The notes beneath the pieces are model-generated. The model saw only the letters and a list, made by a program, of their open reading frames with translations, was not told the origin of the DNA and made no database searches. This document shows positions 1 through 7,070 of a stretch of 13,805 bases of DNA, one piece after another. The translations under genes were made by a program, and so were the position numbers. The stretch is from Sphingomonas sp. (GTDB lineage Bacteria > Pseudomonadota > Alphaproteobacteria > Sphingomonadales > Sphingomonadaceae). Position 1 is the stretch's first letter; every line of letters starts with the position of its first letter. The stretch is from the NCBI GenBank assembly GCA_019247755.1, contig JAFBAM010000109.1, positions 1-13,805 of the forward strand. The letters are read 5' to 3'.

Positions 1-583
1 CGACGGTCGTGCGCAGCGGAAAGTCGTGGAGGACGTTGATCCGCGCGCGAAGCAGCCGGCCATTCTTCAGCAGGAAATATTGCTGCACGTTGATTCCAAC
101 CTCCGGCGCGAGGGCGCCAGAACCGTGGCCGTTCTTCAGCGCACCAAGGCGGTCGTGCTTGCCTGTCGGGACGATCAGGTTCGTGACCAATGCCACGCTC
201 GGCGCCTGGTGGTCGGGCGTGAAATGACTCAGCCTCACTTGCGACAGCAGTTTGAAGTCGCCGATCGCGGGACCGCGGTTGTTCGGCTGCGTCCCGACCG
301 AAAAGAATGGCTGCATGCCGACGGTCCAATTGTGGGTGAGGCCATATTGGTAGAAGCCGCTCGAACCTGGATGATGGTCGCCGCCGGAGATGCCGTCGAA
401 GAAATAGGGCTCGGTATAGAAATGGCCCTGCGGCAGGGTCTCGGCGTTCGAAGCCAGCAGAGGTCCGGTCCAGCGGGCGTCCTTCATTGCCGCGCGCAAT
501 TGCTCCGGGTTCGAGGCGAAGGCGGGTTTTCCGCCCAGGCAGGCAAGCATGACGGCGATGGCCGCCGACAGGAACAATCTCAC
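1..583 (-). CDS. Outer-membrane beta-barrel-like protein, N-terminal part (runs off the left edge)
   Basis: An open minus-strand frame begins at GTG (583-581) and stays open to the window edge, giving 194 residues; the C-terminus lies outside. The start is set by a GGAGGG ribosome site at 594-589, five bases upstream. Residues 1-23 form a signal peptide (basic start, hydrophobic core, cleavage near AFA/SN). Next come a motif with 'LPQGHFYTEPYFFD' and alternating short strands such as 'GLTHNWTVGMQPFFSVG', 'GPAIGDFKL' and 'VALVTNLIVPTGKHDRLG'. This pattern of GL-T-N-W, G-GD and P-G-K turns is typical of the 'meta-pathway of phenol degradation'/transporter-like beta-barrels (Phenol_MetA_deg type). 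The likely place is the outer membrane; the substrate is unknown. The gene is divergent from the S9 peptidase gene across a 232-bp gap. I am confident that the frame is real because of the signal peptide and ribosome site; the family is less certain. Confidence 0.75.
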   Translation of the reverse strand, partial: MRLFLSAAIAVMLACLGGKPAFASNPEQLRAAMKDARWTGPLLASNAETLPQGHFYTEPYFFDGISGGDHHPGSSGFYQYGLTHNWTVGMQPFFSVGTQPNNRGPAIGDFKLLSQVRLSHFTPDHQAPSVALVTNLIVPTGKHDRLGALKNGHGSGALAPEVGINVQQYFLLKNGRLLRARINVLHDFPLRTTV

Positions 584-815
584 ACCAACCCTCCGAACCT
601 CATGTCTGGAGAGCCGCGGCTAGATCAGGCGACCCGCCGCGGCTTCCAGAATGCTAAGGTTAAACTCGGAAGGCTGATGAACAGAAGGGGAACGTTCAGC
701 CAATCAAATTTCAGGATGGAACCATAAGTATCGCCGAACCCTCCCCTACGGCCTTGCGGACTTCCGACGAAAGTTGAATCGTGCGCGCCTTCACTCCGGA
801 GGGGGATCTCGCTTC
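584..815. promoter_or_regulatory. Divergent intergenic region between the barrel protein and the S9 peptidase
   Basis: This 232-bp gap must hold the promoters of both flanking genes. It is less GC-rich than the genes around 690-735. An imperfect inverted repeat lies at 672-677 / 696-701 (GGCTGA...TCAGCC). Within it is a GAACGTTC palindrome (690-697) and an overlapping TGAAC...GTTCA pair (678-682 / 694-698), which could be an operator. Ribosome sites sit at each end: GGAGGG at 594-589 (minus) and GGAGGGGGA at 798-806 (plus). I could not pick convincing -35/-10 pairs. A 65-codon minus-strand frame across 625-822 lacks protein-like features and is not called. Confidence 0.4.
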
Positions 816-2888
816 GTGACACGCATTCGCTCGCTCTCGCTCGCCCTGCTTGCCGCCACCTGCTTCGCGCAGCCCATCAACGCCGCGCCCGCAAGCGGCC
901 CGAGCCGCTACTTCACCGGCTCCGACCTGTTCGATCTCGAGGTCGCGACCGATCCGCAGATCAGCCCCGACGGCCGCACCGTCGCCTACGTCCGCAAATC
1001 CAACGACATCATGACCGACAAGGCGCGCTCGACCATCTGGCTGGTCGACGTCGCAACGGGCCAGCAGCGCCCCCTGCTCGCCGGCTCGGGTTCTTATTCC
1101 TCCCCGCGCTGGTCGCCCGACGGAGCCCGCCTCGCCTACATCGCTGCCGACGGCGGCAGCCCGCAGCTCTATGTGCGCTGGATGGGAAGCGGCGAAAGCG
1201 CCCGCATCACTGGACTTCCCGACAGCCCGGACAGCATCGCCTGGTCACCCGACGGGCGCCGCATCGCTTACTCGATGTTCGTGCCCGACGAAGGCACGCG
1301 GCTCGGATCGGCGCCGCCCAAGCCAGACGGCGCCAAATGGGCGGATCCTCTCCAGGTCATCGATGCCGTAACCTACCGCTTCGACGGCGCCGGCTATTTC
1401 AGCCCCGGATACCAGCAGATTTTCTGGGTGCCCTCTGACGGCGGATCGCCGACCCAATTGACCTTCGGCCCGACCAACGCCGGCGCGCAGGTATCGTGGA
1501 CTCCCGACAGCCGTGCAGTCCTGTTCAGTGCCAATCTCGGTAAGGATTGGGAGCGCAATCGCAACGAGTCCGAGATCTACCGCCTCAGCATCGATGGCGG
1601 CACGCCGACGCAGCTGACCAACCGCAAAGGCCCCGACAATTCGCCGGTCGTCTCCCCCGACGGCCGCCTCGTCGCCTTCACCGGCTTCGACGACGTCGCG
1701 CGCTCCAACCAGGACGAAAAGCTCTACGTCATGAACCTCGACGGCTCTGGACGGCGCGTGCTTACCGGCAACGTCGACCGCAACGTCGGCAACCCGGTCT
1801 GGTCGTCCGACAGCCGCTCGATCTACGTTCTCTATGACGAGCATGGCAGCAACCGCGTCGCCCGGGTCGGCCTCGACGGCTCGTTCCGCGACGTCGCGAA
1901 CGGCCTCACTGGCTCGGGCCTCGACCGCCCGTACAGCGGCGGCGAATTCAGCGTGTCGCGCGGTGGCGCTGTCGCGGTCACCACCGGCGACAATCTCCAC
2001 CCGTCGGACATTGGCGTCGCTTCCGGTGGCGGAGTCCGCAAGCTGACCCACCTCAACCAGCAGCTTGCAGCCAAGGTCATGGGCCAGCCGCAGAAGATCG
2101 CGGTCACGTCGAGCTACGACAAGCGCCCGATCGACGCCTGGATGATCACCCCGCCCGACTTCGACGGGGCGAAAAAATATCCGCTGATCCTCGAGATTCA
2201 CGGCGGCCCCTGGTCGGCCTACGGCCCGAACTTCTCGACCGACGACCAGCTTTACGCGGCCGCCGGTTATGTCGTTCTCTACGCCAACCCGCGCGGGTCG
2301 ACGTCCTATGGCCAGGCATTCGAGGACGAGATCGACAAGAATTACCCGAGCCACGATTACGACGACCTGATGAGCGCCGTCGATGCGGCGATCGCCACCG
2401 GTCACGTCGACCCAAACAACCTGTTCGTCACCGGGGGCTCCGGCGGCGGCGTGCTCACGGCGTGGATCGTCGGCAAGACCGACCGCTTCCGCGCGGCTGC
2501 GACGCAGAAGCCGGTCATCGAGCTCGCCAGCTTCGCTCTCACGACCGACTTTGCCGCCTCGTTCACGCCTTACTGGCGCAAGGAACGTCCGTGGGAGGAT
2601 CCGCAGAGCTATTGGAAATATTCACCGCTGAGCCTCGTCGGCAACGTCAAGACGCCGACGCTCGTCGTGGTCGGTAGCGAGGACTACCGCACGCCCGTCA
2701 GCCAGGCCGAGCAATATTATATGGCGCTGCAGATGCGGGGCATCCCCACGGCACTGGTGAAAGTTCCGGGTGCGAGCCACGGCGGCATCGCCGCCCGGCC
2801 CAGCCAGGCGGCGGCCAAGGCGTCGGCGATCCTCGCCTGGTTCGCCAAATATCGAAGCGATAAGCCGTCGACGGTCGCATCGAACTAG
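816..2888 (+). CDS. Secreted S9-family peptidase (prolyl oligopeptidase / acylaminoacyl peptidase type)
   Basis: Predicted serine exopeptidase or oligopeptidase of 690 residues, exported to the periplasm, where it would cleave peptides. I use the GTG at 816, nine bases after GGAGGGGGA (798-806). The upstream in-frame TTG (774) would add 14 polar residues ahead of the signal peptide. Residues 1-24 are a signal peptide. Residues about 45-400 form the beta-propeller and contain repeated PD40/TolB-type blades ('ISPDGRTVAYV', 'WSPDGARLAYI', 'WSPDGRRIAYS', 'VSPDGRLVAFTG', 'WSSDSRSIYVLY'). The C-terminal alpha/beta hydrolase carries HGGPW (462-466), the nucleophile elbow GGSGGG with Ser542, Asp623 in 'GSEDYRTP' and His655 in 'GASHGG', a complete triad. 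The fold order and length fit the S9C group. An M28 peptidase follows 105 bp downstream on the same strand, suggesting a shared role in peptide scavenging. The exact specificity cannot be read. Confidence 0.93.
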   Translation: MTRIRSLSLALLAATCFAQPINAAPASGPSRYFTGSDLFDLEVATDPQISPDGRTVAYVRKSNDIMTDKARSTIWLVDVATGQQRPLLAGSGSYSSPRWSPDGARLAYIAADGGSPQLYVRWMGSGESARITGLPDSPDSIAWSPDGRRIAYSMFVPDEGTRLGSAPPKPDGAKWADPLQVIDAVTYRFDGAGYFSPGYQQIFWVPSDGGSPTQLTFGPTNAGAQVSWTPDSRAVLFSANLGKDWERNRNESEIYRLSIDGGTPTQLTNRKGPDNSPVVSPDGRLVAFTGFDDVARSNQDEKLYVMNLDGSGRRVLTGNVDRNVGNPVWSSDSRSIYVLYDEHGSNRVARVGLDGSFRDVANGLTGSGLDRPYSGGEFSVSRGGAVAVTTGDNLHPSDIGVASGGGVRKLTHLNQQLAAKVMGQPQKIAVTSSYDKRPIDAWMITPPDFDGAKKYPLILEIHGGPWSAYGPNFSTDDQLYAAAGYVVLYANPRGSTSYGQAFEDEIDKNYPSHDYDDLMSAVDAAIATGHVDPNNLFVTGGSGGGVLTAWIVGKTDRFRAAATQKPVIELASFALTTDFAASFTPYWRKERPWEDPQSYWKYSPLSLVGNVKTPTLVVVGSEDYRTPVSQAEQYYMALQMRGIPTALVKVPGASHGGIAARPSQAAAKASAILAWFAKYRSDKPSTVASN

Positions 2889-2940
2889 GGGCTTCCCTCA
2901 AGATGCTCGGCTAACTAGTCGCGCTTTTGCAACCTTTTGG

Positions 2941-2979
2941 CGCGCCGGTCTTTGCAAAGGCCGGGCGCGTAAACGCCCG
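2941..2979 (+). promoter_or_regulatory. Two overlapping inverted repeats just upstream of the M28 peptidase
   Basis: A long hairpin can form between 2941-2953 and 2956-2969. It pairs CGCGCC with GGGCGCG (one bulged G) and GGTCTTT with AAAGGCC (one G-T pair) around a TTTGCAAA palindrome. A second, shorter hairpin pairs CGGGCG (2962-2967) with CGCCCG (2974-2979). The two share 2962-2969 and so exclude each other. The ribosome site (GGGGAGAG, 2982-2989) begins three bases after the second. No T-run follows either stem, so a simple intrinsic terminator for the S9 gene is not obvious. A 5' leader structure affecting translation, or a weak terminator, is possible. Confidence 0.4.
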
Positions 2980-2993
2980 ATTGGGGAGAGACC

Positions 2994-4709
2994 ATGAGCA
3001 AATTCCACTGGCTGACGGTGAGCGCGATTGCCCTTGCCGCGACTTCGGTGTCCGCCGCTTCGATTGGCAGCTTCAGCCCCTATCGGCTTCAGGAGATCGA
3101 CAAGACGATCTCGGCCGATGACTATCAGGGCCGCGGCGTCAACACGCCCGCCGAGACCAAGACCGTCAACTACATCATCGACCAGTTCCGCTCTGCGGGC
3201 CTGCAGCCGGGCGGAGACCTGGTAAACGGTCAGCGCAAGTGGACGCAGGACGTGCCACTGCTCCAGTCCGAGCTTACCGGCGATCCGATCGTTACGGTGC
3301 AGACGGCGGCTGGAGGCATGCGCCTGACGCAGGGCAATGACATTGCAGTGCGCTCGCCGCAGAACGGGCAGAACCAGATCCGCATGGACAATGCTCCGCT
3401 TGTCTTTGCCGGCTACGGCGTCTCGGCGCCGGAGCGGAACTGGGACGACTTCAAGGGCCAGGACGTCAAGGGCAAGGTCATCGTCGTCCTCGTCAACGAC
3501 CCCGACTTCGAGGGCGGCGAAGGCGATTTCGGCGGCAAGGCCATGACCTATTACGGCCGCTGGACCTACAAATATGAGGAAGCCGCGCGCCGCGGCGCCG
3601 CGGGCGTGATGATCGTCCACGAAACCGTTCCCGCCGCCTACGGCTGGAACACGGTGAAGAACAGCAACACCAATACGCAGTTCGACATCGTCCGCCAGAA
3701 CCCCACCGGCAGCCACACGCCGTTCGAGACCTGGATTCAGCGCGACGTCGCGGTGCAGCTGTTCAAGAATGCCGGCCTCGACTTCGAAGCAGCGAAGGCT
3801 GCGGCAAAGCGCCGCGATTTCAAGCCGATCGACCTCAAGGCAACGGTCAGCGCGACCGCGAACGCGAACGTCAGCACGATCACCTCGCACAATGTGGTCG
3901 GGCTGCTTCCGGGCAAGAAATATCCGAACGAGACTCTGATCTATTCAGCGCACTGGGACCATCTGGGCGTCGGGCGTCCGGACGCCAACGGCGACAACAT
4001 CTATAACGGCGCGGTCGACAACGCGACGGGCATTGCCCAGCTGATCGAGCAAGGACGCCTCTTCTCGCTCGAGCGCAGGCCCGACCGATCGGTAATCTTC
4101 CTCGCCGTGACCGCCGAGGAGAAAGGCCTCCTAGGCAGCGAATATTATGCGACCCATCCGCTCTACCCGCTGGCGACCACGGTCGGCGTGCTCAACACGG
4201 ACTCCATGGGCGTCTGGGGGCCGGCCAAGAACTTCTCGATTTCGGGCACGGCGAAGCTCGACCTGCTCGACGACCTTATCGCAGCCGGTAAGGCCGAGGG
4301 CCGCTACTTCACGCCGGATCCGCACCCGGAGACCGGCGGTTTCTACCGCTCGGATCACTTCTCCTTCGCCAAGCAGGGTGTTCCGGCCCTGAGCTTCGGG
4401 TCAGGCCGCGACCTGGTGAACGGCGGCATCGCTCGCGGCGATGCGTTGGCGGCGGATTATACCGCCAAGCGCTACCACCAGCCGGATGACGAGTTCAATC
4501 CGCAGTGGAACTTCACCGGCATGGCACAGGATGCGAACCTGCTGCACCTCGTCGGCGAGAAGCTCGCCAATTCGCGCGAATGGCCGAATTGGAGTCAGGA
4601 CAGCGAATTCCGCGCGGCGCGCGACAAGTCCACTGCAGAGCGCACCGAAGCGGGCACGCCCGTGGCGCCAGCCCCTGCCAAGCCGCCGAAGAAGGGCGAA
4701 CGCGGATGA
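2994..4709 (+). CDS. Secreted M28-family zinc aminopeptidase with PA-type insert
   Basis: Predicted dinuclear zinc aminopeptidase of 571 residues, acting in the periplasm or outside the cell. The ATG at 2994 follows GGGGAGAG (2982-2989). Residues 1-21 are a signal peptide (VSA/AS). A protease-associated (PA) domain lies at about 130-250, with 'GKVIVVLVNDPDF' and 'AARRGAAGVMIVHE'. The M28 domain follows with the full ligand set: His320 and Asp322 in 'SAHWDHLG', bridging Asp342 in 'NGAVDNATG', Glu375-Glu376 in 'TAEEKGLLGSEYY' (general base and ligand), Asp403 in 'NTDSMG' and His455 in 'YRSDHFSFAKQG'. This matches the His/Asp/Glu-Glu/Asp/His order of Aeromonas aminopeptidase. The C-terminus (about 550-571) is a low-complexity Pro/Ala/Lys tail. 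The stop overlaps the start of the next gene in ATGA, so the two are translationally coupled. The length, with its PA insert, is usual for secreted M28 enzymes. Confidence 0.95.
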   Translation: MSKFHWLTVSAIALAATSVSAASIGSFSPYRLQEIDKTISADDYQGRGVNTPAETKTVNYIIDQFRSAGLQPGGDLVNGQRKWTQDVPLLQSELTGDPIVTVQTAAGGMRLTQGNDIAVRSPQNGQNQIRMDNAPLVFAGYGVSAPERNWDDFKGQDVKGKVIVVLVNDPDFEGGEGDFGGKAMTYYGRWTYKYEEAARRGAAGVMIVHETVPAAYGWNTVKNSNTNTQFDIVRQNPTGSHTPFETWIQRDVAVQLFKNAGLDFEAAKAAAKRRDFKPIDLKATVSATANANVSTITSHNVVGLLPGKKYPNETLIYSAHWDHLGVGRPDANGDNIYNGAVDNATGIAQLIEQGRLFSLERRPDRSVIFLAVTAEEKGLLGSEYYATHPLYPLATTVGVLNTDSMGVWGPAKNFSISGTAKLDLLDDLIAAGKAEGRYFTPDPHPETGGFYRSDHFSFAKQGVPALSFGSGRDLVNGGIARGDALAADYTAKRYHQPDDEFNPQWNFTGMAQDANLLHLVGEKLANSREWPNWSQDSEFRAARDKSTAERTEAGTPVAPAPAKPPKKGERG

Positions 4710-5218
4710 GCGAAACGCTCGAGCCTGCCCTTCCCGACGATCTGGACGAGCAGGCCGAGCGGCTGATGCGGCGGCTTTGCGACCGCGAGCTGACGGTCGC
4801 CACGGCGGAAAGCTGTACCGGCGGGATGCTCGCCGCACTTCTGACCGACATTGAGGGCGCGGGTCGCGGCTTCGAGCGGGGGTTCGTCACCTATACCAAA
4901 CAATCGAAAACCGAGCTGCTCGGCATTGAGCCGGACTTGCTTGATCAGAATGAAGCGGTATCCGAGGTGGTCGCGCGCGCCATGGCCGAAGGCGCCCTTA
5001 AGCGCAGCAAGGCCGATGTTGCGATCGGCGTCACCGGCTTTGCCGGTCCCGCGGGCCCCGACAATGAGGAAGGCCTCGTCCATTTTGCGCTCGCTCGGCG
5101 GAATGGACGAACATTGCATCGCGAAAGGCATTTCGGGCCGGTCGGCCGTGGGACGGTTCGGGTGAACAGCCTTAAAGTCATGCTGGAGATGCTTGAGCAG
5201 GCGCTCGAAGAAGAGTAG
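4706..5218 (+). CDS. pncC: CinA C-terminal-domain amidohydrolase (nicotinamide-nucleotide amidase, PncC type)
   Basis: A 170-residue stand-alone CinA C-terminal domain. The family hydrolyses nicotinamide mononucleotide to nicotinate mononucleotide plus ammonia, recycling NAD breakdown products in the cytoplasm. The motif 'TAESCTGG' holds Ser36 at the expected active-site position. 'TYTKQSKTELLG' gives the conserved Tyr63 and Lys68, and 'GVTGFAGPAGPDNEEGLVHF' is the glycine-rich loop. That loop is slightly shorter than the common AGP-GG-x-x-KPVG version, which may be a lineage feature. There is no N-terminal molybdopterin-binding-like domain, so this is not full-length CinA. The ATG (4706) lies inside the stop of the M28 gene (ATGA, 4706-4709) and has only a weak ribosome site, so translation probably depends on re-initiation. 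A glutathione S-transferase gene follows after 32 bp. The fold is certain; the NMN amidase activity is inferred from the family. Confidence 0.88.
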   Translation: MSETLEPALPDDLDEQAERLMRRLCDRELTVATAESCTGGMLAALLTDIEGAGRGFERGFVTYTKQSKTELLGIEPDLLDQNEAVSEVVARAMAEGALKRSKADVAIGVTGFAGPAGPDNEEGLVHFALARRNGRTLHRERHFGPVGRGTVRVNSLKVMLEMLEQALEEE

Positions 5219-5250
5219 TTCGCGCTTTGTTCCGAACAGGGAGTCGCGAA

Positions 5251-5901
5251 ATGGCTGACCTCGTCTTCTATCATAACCCGCAATCGCGTGGACGGATCGT
5301 CCGCTGGATGCTCGAGGAGGTGGGCCAGCCCTATGAGACCGAAATTGTGCCTTACGACCAGATGAAGAGCGAGCGCTATCTCGCGATTCATCCACTCGGA
5401 AAGGTCCCGGCGCTTAAGCACAACGGACACATCCTGACGGAATGCGCCGCCATCTGCACCTATCTCGCTGACGTATTTCCGACCGCAATGCTCGGGCCGA
5501 GCGCGGAAGAGAAAGCCGATTATTACCGCTGGCTGTTCTACGCAGCCGGCCCCCTGGAAGCCGCCATTTCAAATCAGGCGATGGGCTGGGTCCCGACGCC
5601 TGAGCGCGAGCGCATGTTCGGTTATGGCAATTTCGAGAAAGCGATCACGGCGGTCGACCAGCTGTTCAGCCAGCGCGATTACGTCTGCGGCAACCGCTTC
5701 ACTGCCGCGGACGTCTATGTCGGCTCGCAGATTATGTTCCCGCTACAGTTCGGGATGCTTCCCGAGCGAGAGAGTTTTGTCCGTTACCGCGACCGGCTGC
5801 AGGCGCGCGATGCCTACAAGCGCGCGACCGAAATCGATGAGAAGCTCATCGACGAGATGGGCCTGAAGCCGGCGCAGCCTGCCCAGCCGCAACCTGCCTG
5901 A
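5251..5901 (+). CDS. Glutathione S-transferase family protein
   Basis: A soluble GST-fold protein of 216 residues, predicted to conjugate glutathione to electrophiles or reduce peroxides in the cytoplasm. The ATG at 5251 follows CAGGGAG (5237-5243); an in-frame TTG at 5227 would add eight residues and has no ribosome site. The N-terminal thioredoxin-like domain (1-80) has 'NPQSRGRIVRWMLEE', with Ser12 as the likely glutathione-activating residue, the cis-proline loop 'GKVPAL' (Pro53) and 'TECAAICTYLAD' (Glu64), in the place of the usual E-S/T glutathione gamma-glutamyl contact. The helical C-domain (about 88-205) includes 'GNRFTAADVYVGSQ', the conserved N-capping Asp motif. The end (about 206-216) is a Pro/Ala/Gln tail. 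It probably shares a transcript with pncC 32 bp upstream. Its stop lies 6 bp from the stop of the convergent hydrolase gene, leaving no room for a separate terminator. Confidence 0.92.
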   Translation: MADLVFYHNPQSRGRIVRWMLEEVGQPYETEIVPYDQMKSERYLAIHPLGKVPALKHNGHILTECAAICTYLADVFPTAMLGPSAEEKADYYRWLFYAAGPLEAAISNQAMGWVPTPERERMFGYGNFEKAITAVDQLFSQRDYVCGNRFTAADVYVGSQIMFPLQFGMLPERESFVRYRDRLQARDAYKRATEIDEKLIDEMGLKPAQPAQPQPA

Positions 5902-5907
5902 AACGCG

Positions 5908-6774
5908 TCAGACCAGGTTAGAGCGATAGAGCTTGAGCAGCTCGGCCCAGGCCTTTTCCGCCGACGCCTCGTTATAGCTTCCCCCACCGGCCACGCACCA
6001 ACCGTGGTCCGCGGGATAGACTTCGACGGTCGCCGGGCGCTTGGCTGAAGCGAATGTCGCCTTTAGCACGTCCTTGGCGTCCGGCTGCTTCGCATCATCA
6101 TTGCGGGCGATCGCCACGACGAAGCTCGCCTTGGTCTTGGGGATCAGCAGATGCGGGCTATTGGCGTCCTTGGTCACGAGCCCGCCGCCATGGAAAGTCG
6201 CGACGGCCCGGATCCTGTCGGAGCGAACCGCGCCGGTATGAAATGCGAATGGACCGCTGAAGCAATAACCCTGGACGCCGGCGCCCTTGCGCTTGTTGGT
6301 CTGCTTTTGCTTGTCGAGGAAGGTGATGAAGGCGGTCGCGTCGCGGTCGATCGCAGCATCGTTCAGTGACTCCCGCAGCCCGCTGAGCTTGGCGCGGTCG
6401 TCCGGCTTGTTGAAGTCGAACGCGCCGGTGATGATCGGCGCGCGTTTTGTGCGGTAAAATGGATTGGGAACCAGCACCGTATAGCCCGCGCCCGCAAGCC
6501 TGCGCCCCATCTCCCGGAATACGGGCCGCAGCCCCAAGATATCGGGCCACATCAAGACCGCCGGCCACGAGCCTTTGCCTGCCGGGTGGAATAGCACCGC
6601 ATCCGCCGTACCGTCAGGCGTCGGCACCATCACGTCGGTTTCCGTGACGTCCGCCGCGAGTGCCACGCCCGGCAATGCTGCCACAGCTGCCGCTGACGAG
6701 ATGGTGAGCACGACATTTCGCCGGGTGAAGGACGTGTCGACGATAAATCCCTGGTTGTTGTCGCTATCGCACAT
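5908..6774 (-). CDS. Dienelactone-hydrolase family protein with Tat-type signal peptide
   Basis: An alpha/beta hydrolase of 288 residues resembling carboxymethylenebutenolidase. The ATG at 6774 is chosen because AGGAGA lies seven bases upstream; an in-frame start 12 codons earlier (6810) lacks such a site. The N-terminus has a twin-arginine stretch 'SFTRRNVVLTIS' (Arg18-Arg19), a hydrophobic run and a cleavage site near 'ALA/AD' (40/41). This suggests folded export through Tat, which is unusual because classical dienelactone hydrolase is cytoplasmic. The catalytic set is visible: Cys171 in 'GYCFSG' (nucleophile elbow), an acidic residue in 'ARNDDAKQPD' (Asp226, Asp227 or Asp232) and His257 in 'YPADHGW'. 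'HPAGKGSWPAVLMWPDILG' at the start of the domain is also typical. The substrate is unknown; an ester or lactone in the periplasm is a reasonable inference. It converges on the GST gene with a 6-bp gap. Confidence 0.88.
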   Translation of the reverse strand: MCDSDNNQGFIVDTSFTRRNVVLTISSAAAVAALPGVALAADVTETDVMVPTPDGTADAVLFHPAGKGSWPAVLMWPDILGLRPVFREMGRRLAGAGYTVLVPNPFYRTKRAPIITGAFDFNKPDDRAKLSGLRESLNDAAIDRDATAFITFLDKQKQTNKRKGAGVQGYCFSGPFAFHTGAVRSDRIRAVATFHGGGLVTKDANSPHLLIPKTKASFVVAIARNDDAKQPDAKDVLKATFASAKRPATVEVYPADHGWCVAGGGSYNEASAEKAWAELLKLYRSNLV

Positions 6775-6814
6775 GGGAGCTCTCCTGGCCGCCGCTTCAC
6801 CGGCCACCATATCC

Positions 6815-6828
6815 GCCTCGAACGAGGC
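6815..6828. promoter_or_regulatory. Short perfect inverted repeat upstream of the dienelactone hydrolase gene
   Basis: GCCTCG-AA-CGAGGC is a 6-bp perfect inverted repeat with a 2-bp centre, ending 41 bp upstream of the ATG at 6774. Its size and position fit an operator for a dimeric repressor or a small 5' leader hairpin. No regulator gene adjoins it, so its role is unproven. Confidence 0.3.
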
Positions 6829-6859
6829 TCCAATCGTTAATTTTCGCTAACCGCGTTTC

Positions 6860-6977
6860 TTTGACCGAGCTTAAGACCGACTCGGTTAAATCTGTTTTCG
6901 CACCCAGCCTTACCCCCCGGGTGCTTGCACAAGACCGGTCCTGCCACTTCCGCTTGAACCCAAACTGGCAGGACCGG
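6860..6977. other. Non-coding stretch with three consecutive inverted repeats
   Basis: The 296-bp gap 6775-7070 has no convincing gene. It holds a run of inverted repeats: TTTGACCGAG (6860-6869) with CTCGGTTAAA (6881-6890), one wobble; GCACCC (6900-6905) with GGGTGC (6919-6924); and a perfect 12-bp pair CCGGTCCTGCCA (6935-6946) with TGGCAGGACCGG (6966-6977) around a 19-base loop. The BI-1 terminator hairpin (7016-7043) follows. The spacing suggests a structured RNA, either the long leader of the hydrolase gene on the minus strand or an independent small RNA. I could match it to no known riboswitch, 6S or SRP RNA. Confidence 0.35.
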
Positions 6978-7015
6978 GATTGGCCCTACTGAACGAGTAG
7001 ACCAGAGATGCGTAA

Positions 7016-7043
7016 AGGGCCGCCGGATCACTCCGGCGGCCCT
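7016..7043 (-). terminator. Intrinsic terminator of the BI-1 family gene
   Basis: A perfect 10-bp GC stem, GGGCCGCCGG (7017-7026) with CCGGCGGCCC (7033-7042), surrounds a 6-base loop and is extended by an A-T pair. It lies 28 bases downstream of the minus-strand stop at 7071. On the minus strand the stem is followed by TTTACG, only a short T-run. On the plus strand it is followed by TCTCTGTTTGTT, so it could act in both directions. Confidence 0.7.
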
Positions 7044-7070
7044 CTCTGTTTGTTCGTCCTGCGAATGCGG

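Noticed and set aside
26..727. A 233-codon plus-strand frame at the left edge.
   Set aside because: It is antisense to the barrel-protein gene, has no ribosome site, and its translation is Arg/Gln/Ala-rich without a domain; the minus frame has a signal peptide and ribosome site.
625..822. A 65-codon minus-strand frame in the divergent gap.
   Set aside because: It overlaps the start of the S9 gene, has no good ribosome site and no recognisable features; it would have to occupy the S9 promoter.
816..890. A lipoprotein signal in the S9 peptidase (Cys16).
   Set aside because: The residue before the cysteine is Thr and the -3 position is Ala, so it is not a lipobox; an ordinary signal peptidase site follows at about residue 24.
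1245..2405. A 386-codon minus-strand frame inside the S9 peptidase gene.
   Set aside because: It is a GC-rich antisense shadow with Val/Arg/Asp-rich composition; the sense strand holds the complete S9 catalytic set.
2898..3890. A 330-codon minus-strand frame over the M28 gene.
   Set aside because: It is an antisense shadow; the sense frame has a signal peptide and all M28 zinc ligands.
6837..6851. A CtrA-like site (TTAATTTTCGCTAAC) upstream of the hydrolase gene.
   Set aside because: The half-site spacing is 6 rather than 7 and the second half is CTAAC, not TTAAC, so it does not meet the TTAA-N7-TTAA consensus.
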